A DNA stretch of 22,318 bases from an uncultured Clostridia bacterium (lineage in GTDB: Bacteria; Bacillota_A; Clostridia; TANB77; CAG-508). The position numbers and the translations under genes are program-made. The notes under the pieces are model-generated. The model searched no databases and was not told the DNA's origin. It was given only the letters and a program-made list of their open reading frames with translations. Numbering within the stretch: position 1 is the first letter of the stretch; every line of letters begins with the position of its first letter. The stretch is from positions 1-22,318 of the forward strand of contig CATKFT010000166.1 in the NCBI GenBank assembly GCA_949747745.1. Reading direction: 5' to 3'. Below, one piece after another: positions 8,275-18,215 of this stretch.

Positions 8275-8339
8275 AATATAGAATATATCTATAAAAGAGA
8301 TAAAAATAACGTGAGTAAAATGGAGATAGGGAGAAAAAA

Positions 8340-9479
8340 TTGAAAAAGATTGTTTTTGGAATAACTAGCTTAAACCTTGGTGGAGCAGAAAGAGTATTAG
8401 TAGATATTGTAAATAGGTTAAATAGTGAATATGATATAACTATTTTTACTTTGTACAAAGGTGGTGAATTTGAAAAGGCAGTTTCAGATAATGTAAAAAT
8501 TAAAAGTTTATATGATACACAATATAAAAATATGTCAAAATTAGAAAAGATATTTATTTCACTTAAATTACTTTTAATGAAAAATGCTATATATAATAAA
8601 AATATAAAGCAAGAAAAATATAATACAGAAATAGCTTTTTTGGAAGGACCTATTACAAGATTGTTTTCTACTAAAAATGTAAATACAAATAAAATAGCAT
8701 GGGTACATAATGATATTTCACAAGTGTTTGGAAACAGTTTAAAAGCAAAGATTAAAAAGAAATATGATAAAAAAGTATATAATAAATACAAAAAAATAAT
8801 TTTTGTAAGTAAAGACAATTTAGAAAAATTTGAAAACACTTATTCTAATATAAATAAAGACAAATTAAAACTTATATATAATTATATAGATGCACAAAAT
8901 GTTCTAAAAAAAGCTAATATAGATGAAAATATTGAATTAGAACAGGAAAAAGTAAATATAGTAACAGTTGCAAGATTAACAAAACAAAAGGCAATAGATA
9001 GACTAGTAAATGTCCACAAGAAACTAATAGACAACGGAATTATGCATAATATTTATGTAATAGGAGATGGGCCACAAAAAGAAATATTACATAAACAAAT
9101 AAAAGAAGCAAATGTAGGAAAAACATTTAAGCTACTAGGAAAAAAAGAAAACCCATACCCATATATAAAAAAAGCGAATATATTTTGTCTATTATCAGAA
9201 TATGAAGGATATGGTATGGTAATAGAAGAAGCAAAAATTTTGGACAAGTTTATAATAATAACAAATACAGCAGCAAGAGAAGCAATTGCAAATTACAAAA
9301 ACAGCCTAATAGTAGAAAATAATGAAGAACGAATATATGATGGCTTAAAAAAAATTATTATAGATATAGCAAATGAAGAAAAAAATACAGGTAAAGAAAA
9401 AAATGAAAACAAACCAAAAAGTGAAGAAAATTCATATGATAATACACAAATATTAGAAGAAATAAAAGAAATATTATAA
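8340..9479 (+). CDS. GT4-family glycosyltransferase
   Basis: The 379-residue GT-B enzyme is of the GT4 type. It begins KKIVFGITSLNLGGAERVLVD, with the GGAER loop that contacts the donor. It has VARLTKQKAIDRLV, VIGDGPQKE, LLGKKENPYPYIKKAN and the E-x7-E motif (Glu289 in EGYGMVIEE, Glu297). A charged Lys/Glu/Asn-rich tail closes the protein. The start codon is TTG at 8340, supported by AGGGAG eight bases upstream; the nearby ATG at 8320 is out of frame. The gene is intact with no in-frame CGG, and a CGGA at 9035 is out of frame (AAC GGA). It probably adds one sugar in the surface-glycan pathway. Confidence 0.92.
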   Translation: MKKIVFGITSLNLGGAERVLVDIVNRLNSEYDITIFTLYKGGEFEKAVSDNVKIKSLYDTQYKNMSKLEKIFISLKLLLMKNAIYNKNIKQEKYNTEIAFLEGPITRLFSTKNVNTNKIAWVHNDISQVFGNSLKAKIKKKYDKKVYNKYKKIIFVSKDNLEKFENTYSNINKDKLKLIYNYIDAQNVLKKANIDENIELEQEKVNIVTVARLTKQKAIDRLVNVHKKLIDNGIMHNIYVIGDGPQKEILHKQIKEANVGKTFKLLGKKENPYPYIKKANIFCLLSEYEGYGMVIEEAKILDKFIIITNTAAREAIANYKNSLIVENNEERIYDGLKKIIIDIANEEKNTGKEKNENKPKSEENSYDNTQILEEIKEIL

Positions 9480-9526
9480 AACACAAACTAGTGTGAAGAA
9501 AGTAATACTAAAAAGGGGAACAAAAT

Positions 9527-10414
9527 ATGAAGATATCTATTTTAACACCAACATATAACAGAGAAAAACTACTAGAAAGACTATATAATAGTATATTAAA
9601 AAATATAAATTATGGGATAGATGTAGAGTGGCTAATAATGGATGATGGTTCAACAGATAATACAAAAGAGATAATAAAAAAGTTTATAAACGAAGACAAA
9701 TTCGATATCCAATATTATAGCCAAGAAAATAAAGGAAAAATGGAAGCAATTAATAACTTAGTTCCATATGTAACAGGGAATTTAATAGTAGAATGTGATT
9801 CAGATGATTACTTTAAAGAAAATGCATTTTTAACAATAAAAAATACATTAAATGAGCTAAATGAAAAAACATATGCTCTATGTTATTTAAAATATGACCA
9901 AAATGAGTGCAATATAGGTAATTTGTTTAAAGAAAAAGAAACAACAATGTTTGATTTATATTTTAAGCAAGGAGAAACAGGAGAAAAAGCTTTAGTATAT
10001 AATTCAAAAATAAGAAGAGAGTATAGTTATGAATTAGAGAAAAATGAAAAATTTATAACAGAAGCAAGTATGTATCATAAAATGGATTTAAAATATAAAA
10101 TCAAATGTATTAATGAACCTATTATGATATGTGAATACCAAAAAGATGGCTATTCTGAAAATATTACAAAAATATTTAGAAAAAATCCATATGGGTATTA
10201 TAAATACTTTAAAGAAATGTTTGATATGGACTTAAAAGGTATATACTTTAATAAAAGGATATATATACTAAAGCATTATACATTGTTTTCAGTATTAACG
10301 AATAAGAAATTTAAAGAAAGTTTAGAAGCAGTAAAAGGAAAAATTAATAAAATTTTATTTATACTAATGTACATACCAGGTGTATTAATTACTAAAAAGA
10401 GATTTTGTAGATAA
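9527..10414 (+). CDS. GT2-family glycosyltransferase
   Basis: The 295-residue GT-A enzyme is of family GT2. It begins MKISILTPTYNREKLLERLY and has MDDGSTDNTKEI, NKGKMEAINN and the metal-binding ECDSDDYF motif (Asp91-Asp94). The C-terminal half is rich in aromatic and basic residues, with a short hydrophobic stretch near the end. It follows the GT4 by 47 nt with a good ribosome binding site (AAGGGG). There is no in-frame CGG. It is one of the few glycosyltransferases here that reads through without recoding. Substrate unknown. Confidence 0.92.
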   Translation: MKISILTPTYNREKLLERLYNSILKNINYGIDVEWLIMDDGSTDNTKEIIKKFINEDKFDIQYYSQENKGKMEAINNLVPYVTGNLIVECDSDDYFKENAFLTIKNTLNELNEKTYALCYLKYDQNECNIGNLFKEKETTMFDLYFKQGETGEKALVYNSKIRREYSYELEKNEKFITEASMYHKMDLKYKIKCINEPIMICEYQKDGYSENITKIFRKNPYGYYKYFKEMFDMDLKGIYFNKRIYILKHYTLFSVLTNKKFKESLEAVKGKINKILFILMYIPGVLITKKRFCR

Positions 10415-10583
10415 CTTAATTTTATAATAATAATCCTTAGAAGGTTATTAAAACTAACACATCCCTTAAAAAAGAAGACTTTACTTTGTAGTATATAAAC
10501 TTACCAATATTTGTAATAATAAGGGTTCACTTAAGAAGATAGTAAAAAAGCTTAGCAGGAGAATATTAAAAATCAAATTTTAT

Positions 10584-10612
10584 TTTGCAAATTTTTATAA
10601 ATATGATATAAT
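10584..10612 (+). promoter_or_regulatory. Promoter of the ABC exporter genes
   Basis: TTTGCA (10584-10589), a 17-nt spacer and TATAAT (10607-10612) lie 29 nt upstream of the ATPase start. The exporter genes probably have their own transcription start. Confidence 0.65.
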
Positions 10613-10641
10613 GTGCAAGTGAATTAAATAGGAGGATAAGC

Positions 10642-11382
10642 ATGCAAGAAAATAAAGAATATAGTATTATTGTAGACAATGTATATAAAACTTTTAATGT
10701 ATACATGGACAAGGCAAATACAATAAAAGAAAAATTAATGTTCTTTAAGAGAAATAGAAAAGAAAAAAGAGAAGTATTAAAAGGAATTAATTTAACTGTT
10801 AATAAAGGAGAAGCGGTTGCATTAATTGGAGTAAATGGAAGTGGAAAATCTACATTACTAAAATTAATGACAAAAATTATTTATCCTAATAAAGGAAAAA
10901 TAGAAACACATGGAAAATTAACATCTCTTTTAGAGCTAGGAGCAGGATTTCACCCAGATTTTTCAGGGCGTGAAAACATATATTTTAATGCATCTATATT
11001 TGGTTTAACAAAAAAAGAAATAGATTCAAGACTAAATAACATTATAGAATTCTCAGAACTAGGAAGTTACATAGACAACCCTGTTAGAACATATTCTTCT
11101 GGTATGTATATGAGACTTGCATTTTCTGTTGCAATTAATGTAGATGCGGATATTTTGCTAATAGATGAAATATTATCAGTAGGAGATCAACATTTTCAAG
11201 AAAAATGTTTTAAAAAGATGCAAGAACTAAAACAAGAAGGGAAAACTATGGTATTTGTAACACATAGTATGGAATCTGTGAAACAATTATGTGATAGAGC
11301 AGTATGGTTATATGAAGGGAAAATAAGGATGGATGGAAATACCAAAGAAGTAGTAGACGAATACTTACATGTTACTGCTTAA
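10642..11382 (+). CDS. ABC transporter ATPase of polysaccharide/teichoic acid export (Wzt/TagH type)
   Basis: The 246-residue nucleotide-binding subunit has Walker A GVNGSGKS (from Gly63), the signature TYSSGMYMRL (Gly154), Walker B ILLIDE (Asp175, Glu176) and the switch His in VTHS (His208). The stretch LLELGAGFHPDFSGRENIYFNA is typical of ATPases that export O-antigen or teichoic acid. It lacks the long C-terminal glycan-binding domain of some Wzt proteins, so its length fits a simple exporter. It works with the permease encoded next to it at 11567. The gene is intact. CGGT at 10814 and CGGA at 11147 are out of frame (GCG G..). Confidence 0.95.
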   Translation: MQENKEYSIIVDNVYKTFNVYMDKANTIKEKLMFFKRNRKEKREVLKGINLTVNKGEAVALIGVNGSGKSTLLKLMTKIIYPNKGKIETHGKLTSLLELGAGFHPDFSGRENIYFNASIFGLTKKEIDSRLNNIIEFSELGSYIDNPVRTYSSGMYMRLAFSVAINVDADILLIDEILSVGDQHFQEKCFKKMQELKQEGKTMVFVTHSMESVKQLCDRAVWLYEGKIRMDGNTKEVVDEYLHVTA

Positions 11383-11566
11383 GTTAGTTAAAAAAACAAT
11401 AAAAAATTATTGCTATTCATAGGAAACTAAAGTAGAACAGTATCTTCACATAGATATAGTATTTTTGCTTTTGAACTTAAGAGAAAAAATATCCTACATC
11501 AAGTAGGCTTAAGCAAGCTATAATAAGTGAACTGTAAATAGTAATAGAAATTAGGAGAAAACAAAT

Positions 11567-12344
11567 ATGAGTGTATTTAAAAATTTATACAATTATAGAG
11601 AATTACTAAAAACAAGTGTAAAAAAAGAAATAAGGGGAAAATATAAAAACTCATTTTTAGGAGTATTGTGGTCATTTTTGAATCCATTATTACAAATACT
11701 TGTATATGCAATAGTTTTTCCATTAATAATGAAAAACAATGAAAAAAACTATGTAGTATTTTTATGTTGTGGACTAATACCTTGGACATTTTTTTCTACA
11801 GCTATTACAAGAGCAGCATTTACTATGATAGAAAATGGAAATATTATAAAAAAAGTATACTTTCCAAGAGAAATTTTACCAATGGCAATTTGTATTAGTG
11901 AAGCTGTTAACTTTTTAATATCAACCATCATCATAATTGCATTTGTATTATTCAATGGCTTAGGACTTACTTGGTATATAGTATTTTATCCAATAATATA
12001 TATTGTACAATTCTTATTAGTAATTGCAATATCTTTTATAGTATCTAGTATTACTGTATATGTTAGAGACTTACAACATTTAATTGGGGTAGCTCTACAA
12101 TTGCTATTTTATCGGAACACCAATAGTTTACAATGCTAGTACAATATCAGGAACAGGCTTTGAATGGGTGCTTAGCATAAACCCAATGACATATATTATA
12201 GGTGCATATAGAGACATATTTTATAACCAAACAATGCCAAACATTACAAGTTTATTAATTTTAGGAGGAATACTAATTATTTCATGTATAGTTGGATACT
12301 TAATATTTAATAAATTACAAAAAGGCTTTGCGGAGGAACTATAA
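11567..12344 (+). CDS. ABC-2 permease of polysaccharide export (needs +1 shift at 12113)
   Basis: The membrane subunit is of Wzm/TagG type. It starts with SVFKNLYNYRELLKTSVKKEIRGKYKNSFLGVLWSFLNPLL, the typical amphipathic entry, and has about six membrane helices. In the normal frame it stops at 12139 after LLFYRNTNSLQC, losing the last helices. Skipping C12113 gives LLFY-GTPIVYNAS, the conserved TPIVY motif of the family. It then runs through VLSINPMTYIIGAYRDIFY and two hydrophobic segments to a stop at 12342-12344, 258 residues in total, the normal length. It forms a transporter with the ATPase encoded upstream. Without the shift the pathway would lack an exporter. Confidence 0.93.
12113..12116 (+). 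other. +1 recoding site CGGA, Gly183 of the permease
   Basis: In-frame CGG after UAU, followed by A. Skipping C restores GTPIVY and the C-terminal third. The normal frame meets TAG eight codons later. Confidence 0.93.
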
Positions 12345-12508
12345 ATTATTAATAATAAAATTGTAATACAGTTTTTATAAAATAATTGAAGACAAAAATA
12401 TACAATATTAAACATAAATTAAATTATTTTATTATAAAATAGTATGGGTTTATAGGTAAATCCCACTAAAAAAACCTAAATATATTATACGAGGATTGAT
12501 AAAAATAT

Positions 12509-14791
12509 ATGGAGGAAGAAAAGTATTTTGATTATTCAAATGAACCAGGACAAACTTTAACAAAAGACCTTTCAAAAAATGATGGTAATGCACTTATTAC
12601 TATTATAACACCATATTATAATACAAAAAAATATATAAAACAAACAGCATATTCTATACTAAACCAAACATTTCCATATTGGGAGTGGATTATTATAAAT
12701 GATGGAAGTACTGAGGAAGGAACAAAAGAAATACTAGAAGAAATAGAAAAATTAGATGATAGAATAAAAGTAGTTTCAAGAGAAAATAAAGGACGTATTA
12801 TATCAAGAGATGAAGCAATACAAATGGCAAAAACAGACTTAATATTCACATTAGATTCAGATGATTTAATAGATAAAACAATGATAGAGTGTGCATATTG
12901 GTCTTTACAAACAAACCCAGAAGCTACTTGGGTATATGCTGATATGGCAAATTTTGATGGAAAACAGTTTTTATGGAAAAAAGTTTTTGATATAGATGTA
13001 GAAAAACAAGAAAATTTACTACCAGTATGCTCATTAATAAAAAAAGAAGCAATTTTAGAAGTAGGAGGATATGGAGTAGTAGATAAAGATGTACATGAAG
13101 ACTGGCATTTATGGTTAAGACTTCTTGAAAAAGGACATATTCCAATAAGGATGAACTTTTATGGATTTTGGTATCGTAATAAAAAAGAAGGTGGAATGCT
13201 TGCATCAATAAATGCAGACAAGAAAAAAGATATGCATGCAAGAAAAGTTATAAGCGAACAGGCAAATAAAGTAACAAACTATGTGGAAGCAATACAATTT
13301 CCAACCAAATTTGACCCAGATTATGATACATACCCATACACATTTAAATGGGATAAAAAGCCTATCTATGAAAAAGGAGAAAGAAAGCATTTACTATTCA
13401 TATTTCCTTGGTTTCATGTAGGAGGTGCCGATAAATTTAATTATGACTTAATATCAGGATTAGACAAAGAAAAATATGATATAACAATAATAACAACAGA
13501 GCCATCAGACTATGTACTAAGGAGCAAGTTTGAAAAACATGCAACAATATTTGATTTAACAACATTTTTAAATAGAAAAGATTGGGCAAGCTTTATACAT
13601 TATTTAATATATTCACGTAATATTGAATTTGTAATGCAATCGAATAGTTTTTATGGATATTATGCACTACCATGGTTAAAATCAGAATTTCCAAGTGTAG
13701 TATTTACAGATTATTTGCACTCACAAAACTGGAGTTGGAGAAATGGTGAATATCCAAGAGAGTCTACAGCACTTTCTAGAATACTTGATAAAACATATAC
13801 TTGTACAAAATACTTAACAACCGTTATGACAGAAGAAATGGGAAGACAAAACCAAAACATGAAACCAGTTTATATAGGAGTAGACTATGAAGAATTTGAC
13901 CAAGATAAAGTAGAATTAAAAGATTATCCTAAAATAATACAATATGAAAATAAATATAAAGACAAAAAAATAATTTTATTTTTGGCAAGAATTTCAGAAG
14001 AAAAAAGACCTTTATTAATAGTACACATATTAAAGAAAATTTGTGAAGAAAGAAAAGATGTTATACTATTTGTAGTTGGAGATGGACCAGAGTTAAACTC
14101 TATGAAAAAGATGGCAGAAAAACTAGGTGTAAGCAATAATATAATATTTTTTGGTATGAAAAAAGACTCAAAGCCATTTTATAAATTAGCAGATGTGCAA
14201 ATTATAGCATCATTAACAGAGGGACTTACACTAACAACTTATGAATCATTATCAATGAAAACACCAGTAGTAACAGCAGATGTAGGAGGACAAAAAGAAT
14301 TAGTAGATAATACTTGTGGACGAGTTGTACAAAATATACAAACAGCAAAAGATAATTTTTATGATAGAAATTATCCGAAGGAAGAAATAGAACGTTATGC
14401 AAAAGCTTTACTAGAAATAATAGAAAATCCAAATTATGAACAAATGGCAGAAGTATGTAGGCAAAAAGTTATAAATGGTTTTTCTATTAAAGATATGGTA
14501 AAAATAATGGACAAAGAAATAACTACTTTAATAGAACAAGGAAGTAAAATTAATTCTGAAATTGTTACACAAAACAAGGAAATATATGCACAATTATTAG
14601 TAATATTTAATCAAGTAGATAAAAGAACATATGGAGTAGACGCAGGAAATGCAAAATTCCAACATTTAAAAGACAGATTATGGACAAATCCATTATGGAG
14701 AGCATTTATAACATTTTTACAAAAAACTGGTATAATGAAAATAGCAAAGAAAAAAGGAATTGATAGAAAAATTAAACAAAGGATTAAGTAA
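12509..14791 (+). CDS. Two-domain GT2-GT4 glycosyltransferase, 760 aa
   Basis: Two transferase domains lie in one chain. The N-terminal GT2 domain has LITIITPYYNTKKYIKQTAYS, INDGSTEEG, DSDD (Asp116-Asp119) and HEDWHLWLRLLEKG. The C-terminal GT4 domain starts near residue 294 with LLFIFPWFHVGGADKFNYDL. It continues with LFLARISEEKRPL, FVVGDGPELN and the E-x7-E motif (Glu571 in EGLTLTTYE, Glu579). About 90 extra residues at the C-terminus include a basic end. Such double enzymes may add two sugars of one repeat unit in turn. The gene follows the exporter genes and is intact. It has no in-frame CGG over 760 codons. Substrates unknown. Confidence 0.93.
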   Translation: MEEEKYFDYSNEPGQTLTKDLSKNDGNALITIITPYYNTKKYIKQTAYSILNQTFPYWEWIIINDGSTEEGTKEILEEIEKLDDRIKVVSRENKGRIISRDEAIQMAKTDLIFTLDSDDLIDKTMIECAYWSLQTNPEATWVYADMANFDGKQFLWKKVFDIDVEKQENLLPVCSLIKKEAILEVGGYGVVDKDVHEDWHLWLRLLEKGHIPIRMNFYGFWYRNKKEGGMLASINADKKKDMHARKVISEQANKVTNYVEAIQFPTKFDPDYDTYPYTFKWDKKPIYEKGERKHLLFIFPWFHVGGADKFNYDLISGLDKEKYDITIITTEPSDYVLRSKFEKHATIFDLTTFLNRKDWASFIHYLIYSRNIEFVMQSNSFYGYYALPWLKSEFPSVVFTDYLHSQNWSWRNGEYPRESTALSRILDKTYTCTKYLTTVMTEEMGRQNQNMKPVYIGVDYEEFDQDKVELKDYPKIIQYENKYKDKKIILFLARISEEKRPLLIVHILKKICEERKDVILFVVGDGPELNSMKKMAEKLGVSNNIIFFGMKKDSKPFYKLADVQIIASLTEGLTLTTYESLSMKTPVVTADVGGQKELVDNTCGRVVQNIQTAKDNFYDRNYPKEEIERYAKALLEIIENPNYEQMAEVCRQKVINGFSIKDMVKIMDKEITTLIEQGSKINSEIVTQNKEIYAQLLVIFNQVDKRTYGVDAGNAKFQHLKDRLWTNPLWRAFITFLQKTGIMKIAKKKGIDRKIKQRIK

Positions 14792-14833
14792 CAACTTTGT
14801 AGAAACGTACTAAAAATAAAAAGGAGAGAAAAA

Positions 14834-16592
14834 ATGATAAATAATATTGTTAGTACAGTAAAAAAATCGAGCATATATTTACTTATGGTAATGACAAATA
14901 TTTTGCTTATTACAACAATAGTATATTTTATTAAAATAACAGTAACACCATTTCATTTGCCAATAATATTTATATTAAGCATAATAGAATATTGTATTTT
15001 ATATAAAAAAGAAAAATGGAAAGAAAAACTTATACCAATAGTAATTGGAACAGTAGTATTTGTAACAAGCATAATAATAAGCAGTAATGTTTACGATTTA
15101 ACAGCAGATGGAAATACCTATCATAAACTAGCTATTGGAGCATTAAAAAACGGTTGGAACCCATCATATGAAAGCAGTAGAGATTTTACTAAAGAATTAG
15201 GAAATGTATTTGATGTATCAGATGATAATATAAATGCATTATGGGTAGACCACTATGCAAAAGCAACTGAAATTTTTGCATCAGTAATATATTCTTTTAC
15301 AAATAACATAGAAAGTGGAAAAGCATATACTCTTATTTTTATGTATATCACTTTTGCAATAATAGGTTCATATTTATATGAAAATAAAAAGATGCATTGG
15401 TTAATTGCATTTGCGATTAGTTTCATAATAGCATTTAATGGGATTACAATTGTTCAAATATGTAATTATTATGTTGATGCTGTATTAATGTTAAGTTTAG
15501 CATTAATTTTATATTCATGTTTTATAATTAGTACCAATGAAGATAAAAATACAAGAAAAGAAACATTTATAATACTTGCATCAAGTATTATATGGTGTAT
15601 TAATGCAAAATTTACAGGACTAGCATTTAGTGGACTATTTTGCTTAGCTTTTTATATTTATTGGTTATATATAAGTTATAAAAAAGGAAAAGAAGTATTA
15701 AAAAAAGATTTAATAACATATACAATATTCTATACTATAGTAGTAATAATATCTATTCGGAATAATTGGATTTTCTTCATACACAAAGAACTTTTTAGAC
15801 CATGGACATCCACTGTATCCATTATCTGGAAAAGGACATGTAGATAATATGGTAGTACAAGAACAGCCAAAATCATTTAAAGATAAAAACCATATAGAAA
15901 TATTTTTAATATCACTATTTGCTAAGGGACAGAACACATCACCAGTATATTCAGAAGAGAATATAGAACCAGAGTTAAAAATACCATTTACATTATCAAA
16001 ACAAGAAATAAAAAACTATACAATACCAGATATACGTATGGCAGGATTTGGACCATTGTTTAGTGGGATATTTATAATTTCAGTTATAGTAGCAATTATA
16101 ATGGTTATAAAATTTATTAAAGCTAAAAAGTATAACTTATTAATACCATACTTTATAGTAATAGGAATTACAACATTTTTACTAATAATCTTAGATGGAA
16201 ACTACTGGGCAAGATATATACCATATGTGTATGCAATACCTGTAATTTCTATAATATATTTATTATATTTTACAAAAGATGCAGATAAACAATATTCTTT
16301 TTTACAAAAAATGAAATTTAGTGTAGGAATTATACTTGTAATACTAATGTTTATTAATGCAGGACTTATATTCTATGTAAATGTAAAAAGTATTAAAGAC
16401 AACACAGTATATATAGAAAATCGCTTAAAAGAATTTAAAACTTATGCACAAAGTAAAGAAAATATAGATATAAAACTAAATCATTGGGGACTACAAGGGG
16501 TATTATACAATTTAGATGATACGAATATTCATAATTATACTGTAAAAGATGAAATTATAGGGGAAAATGAAGGCTATTTCTTTAAATATTAG
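14834..16592 (+). CDS. GT-C-like polytopic membrane protein (needs +1 shift at 15758)
   Basis: The composite product has 585 residues and about 11-12 membrane helices, with a soluble C-terminal tail. The first outer loop carries TADGNTYHKLAIGALKNGWNP, the acidic loop typical of polyprenyl-phosphate-sugar transferases (GT-C fold). In the normal frame the protein ends at 15847 after IWKRTCR. Skipping C15758 gives VIIS-IGIIGFSSYTKNFLDHGHPLYPLSGKGH, a His-Pro-Leu-Tyr-Pro motif also seen in GT-C proteins, and another 277 residues with further helices. It probably transfers a sugar outside the membrane from a lipid carrier. The CGGT at 15151 is out of frame (AAC GGT). Family name uncertain. Confidence 0.83.
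15758..15761 (+). other. +1 recoding site CGGA, Gly309 of the first GT-C-like protein
   Basis: In-frame CGG after AUU, followed by A. Skipping C gives SIGIIGFSS and then the HPLYP loop. The normal frame runs about 29 codons of unlikely sequence before stopping. Confidence 0.9.
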
Positions 16593-16637
16593 ACTACAAA
16601 AAAGCAGCCATACTTATATATGGACTACAAAAAAGCA
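16592..16637 (+). repeat. 15-bp direct repeat between two membrane-protein genes
   Basis: GACTACAAAAAAGCA occurs at 16592-16606 and again at 16623-16637, directly after the stop of the upstream gene. A short CCATA/TATGG pair lies between. The role is unknown; it could be a chance duplication. Confidence 0.6.
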
Positions 16638-16672
16638 AACTGAAAAATTATTCAAACTTTGAAAGGAGAAAA

Positions 16673-18185
16673 ATGAGTAAAATAAAAGAAATATTAAAAG
16701 ACACAAAATTTTGGATATTTATTTTAATAGTTATAGCCTTTTTTGGAATTTTCATAAAAATGGATTATGCAACAGACACATACTGTGTATTTGGAACACC
16801 TGCTAAAGAAATGATACAACACTTCATAAAGTCAGGAAGATTTGTAACAGCTGCATCACAAGCCTTTTTAACACTGATACATTCAGGAAATGAAGTAGCA
16901 TATCTTTTATCAATTATCCTAGCACTTATTACTACAGGAGTTTCTATATATAAGCTATACAAAATATTTGAAAAAGATATTTCATATACAATAATTGCAG
17001 GAATTGCAAGTATATTAATTATTATAAATGCATTTTCAATAGAGTTATATCTATTTTTAGAAAAAGGCATACTAATATTATCAGCGTTACTTTGTGTTCT
17101 AGCGTTTGAAAAAATGGTGGACTTCTTTAAAGGAGAAAACAAGGTAAAATCAATTATAATAGCATTTATATATATGGTACTAGCAAACTTTTCATATCAA
17201 GGAACAGTAGCATTATTTGTCGCTTTAAGTTGTATTTACATAGTAAAATATTCAAAGGATATTAAAAGTTTCATAATCAATAATATTTTTACAGGAATCT
17301 GTTATGGAGTACCAGCATTAATAAACTATTTAACAGTAAAATTTATATTTGGAAATACAAGAGTAAGTGGAGAATATAATTTACTTCTATCAATAGAAAA
17401 AATCTGGTTAAACACAAAAGAAATGTTAACATATACATACAAAATTTTACCACAATACTTATTTGTAGGAATACTTGGAATAGTAGGAATAACTTGTATT
17501 ATATGCATTATAGCGAAAAAAGAGGAGAGGACAAGAACAAACAATCGGACAAACTATACAAGTTTCTGTAACACGAAAAATATTATCTATACTAGGACTT
17601 GTATATGTAATAATTGCAACATTTGTTGTAACAATATTTCCACAAATTATGCAAAGCACAAATTCAATAGGATTTGCACCAAGAAGTACATATACATTTG
17701 CATCATTAATTGGAATTGTTTTAGTATACACATTTATAAACACTAAACCAAAAGTGTTAACTAAAAATATATTATCAATATTATTAATAACATATTTATT
17801 AATACAATATACAAGTTTTCAAAATATTGCACGTGATAGATATACCCTTAATTATATGGATTACAATCAATTTTTACAAATTAGAGAAATTGTAGAAAAT
17901 TATGAAAAAGAAACAGGTAACACTATAACAAAGGTAGCAACATATAAAAAAGAGCCACAAGGAACATATCCAGGGATATTTATAAGTGGAGATATAAATT
18001 TAAAAGCTATGTGCCCAGATTGGTCTAGAGTAGATTATTTAGAGTATTACTTTGGACGAACATTAGAAGAAATAGAACAGTCAGAAGAAATTTATAATAT
18101 GTATTTTAAAGATAAAGACTGGGAATTTTTTAATAAAGAACAAATTGTTCTAAAAGATGATATAATGCATATATATGTATATTAA
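16673..18185 (+). CDS. GtrII-like membrane glycosyltransferase (needs +1 shift at 17546)
   Basis: The composite product has 503 residues and about ten membrane helices. The first loop reads YATDTYCVFGTPAKEMIQHFIKSGRFVTAA, with the Asp and S-G-R-F pattern of GtrII/glucosyltransferase-type GT-C proteins. The normal frame goes on after 17546 into a Cys- and Asn-rich nonsense stretch (TRTCICNNCNICC) and ends at 17746. Skipping C17546 gives TNN-GQTIQVSVTRKILSILGLVYVI, a charged loop and then a proper helix. It continues with SIGFAPRSTYTFASLIGI and a soluble C-terminal domain ending DDIMHIYVY. It is the last glycan gene of the locus and probably decorates the polymer outside the cell. The family match is moderate. 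Confidence 0.82.
17546..17549 (+). other. +1 recoding site CGGA, Gly292 of the GtrII-like protein
   Basis: In-frame CGG after AAU, followed by A. Skipping C turns an unlikely Cys/Asn-rich reading into a normal loop and membrane helix. Confidence 0.9.
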
Positions 18186-18215
18186 TGATTTATTTTAAAA
18201 TAGAAGGGGTAAAAA

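Larger units (their letters stand above)
7908..8339. other. 432-bp gap with terminators and a short leader unit
   Basis: No recognisable gene is present. A weak 33-codon ORF lies at 7975-8076 (begins MKNIGKYLTCLKELLKEIL), without a good ribosome binding site; it may be chance or a gene remnant. A terminator at 8083-8130, a TTGACA box at 8196 and a second terminator-like hairpin at 8232-8274 follow. Confidence 0.6.

Noticed and set aside
12616..12849. Opposite-strand ORFs within the glycosyltransferase and membrane genes
   Set aside because: They lie antisense to well-supported genes, are rich in Phe/Ile/Leu from AT-rich complement and lack ribosome binding sites.
16592..16637. 15-bp direct repeat as an attachment site
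   Set aside because: There are only two copies 31 nt apart, and no integrase or tRNA is near.
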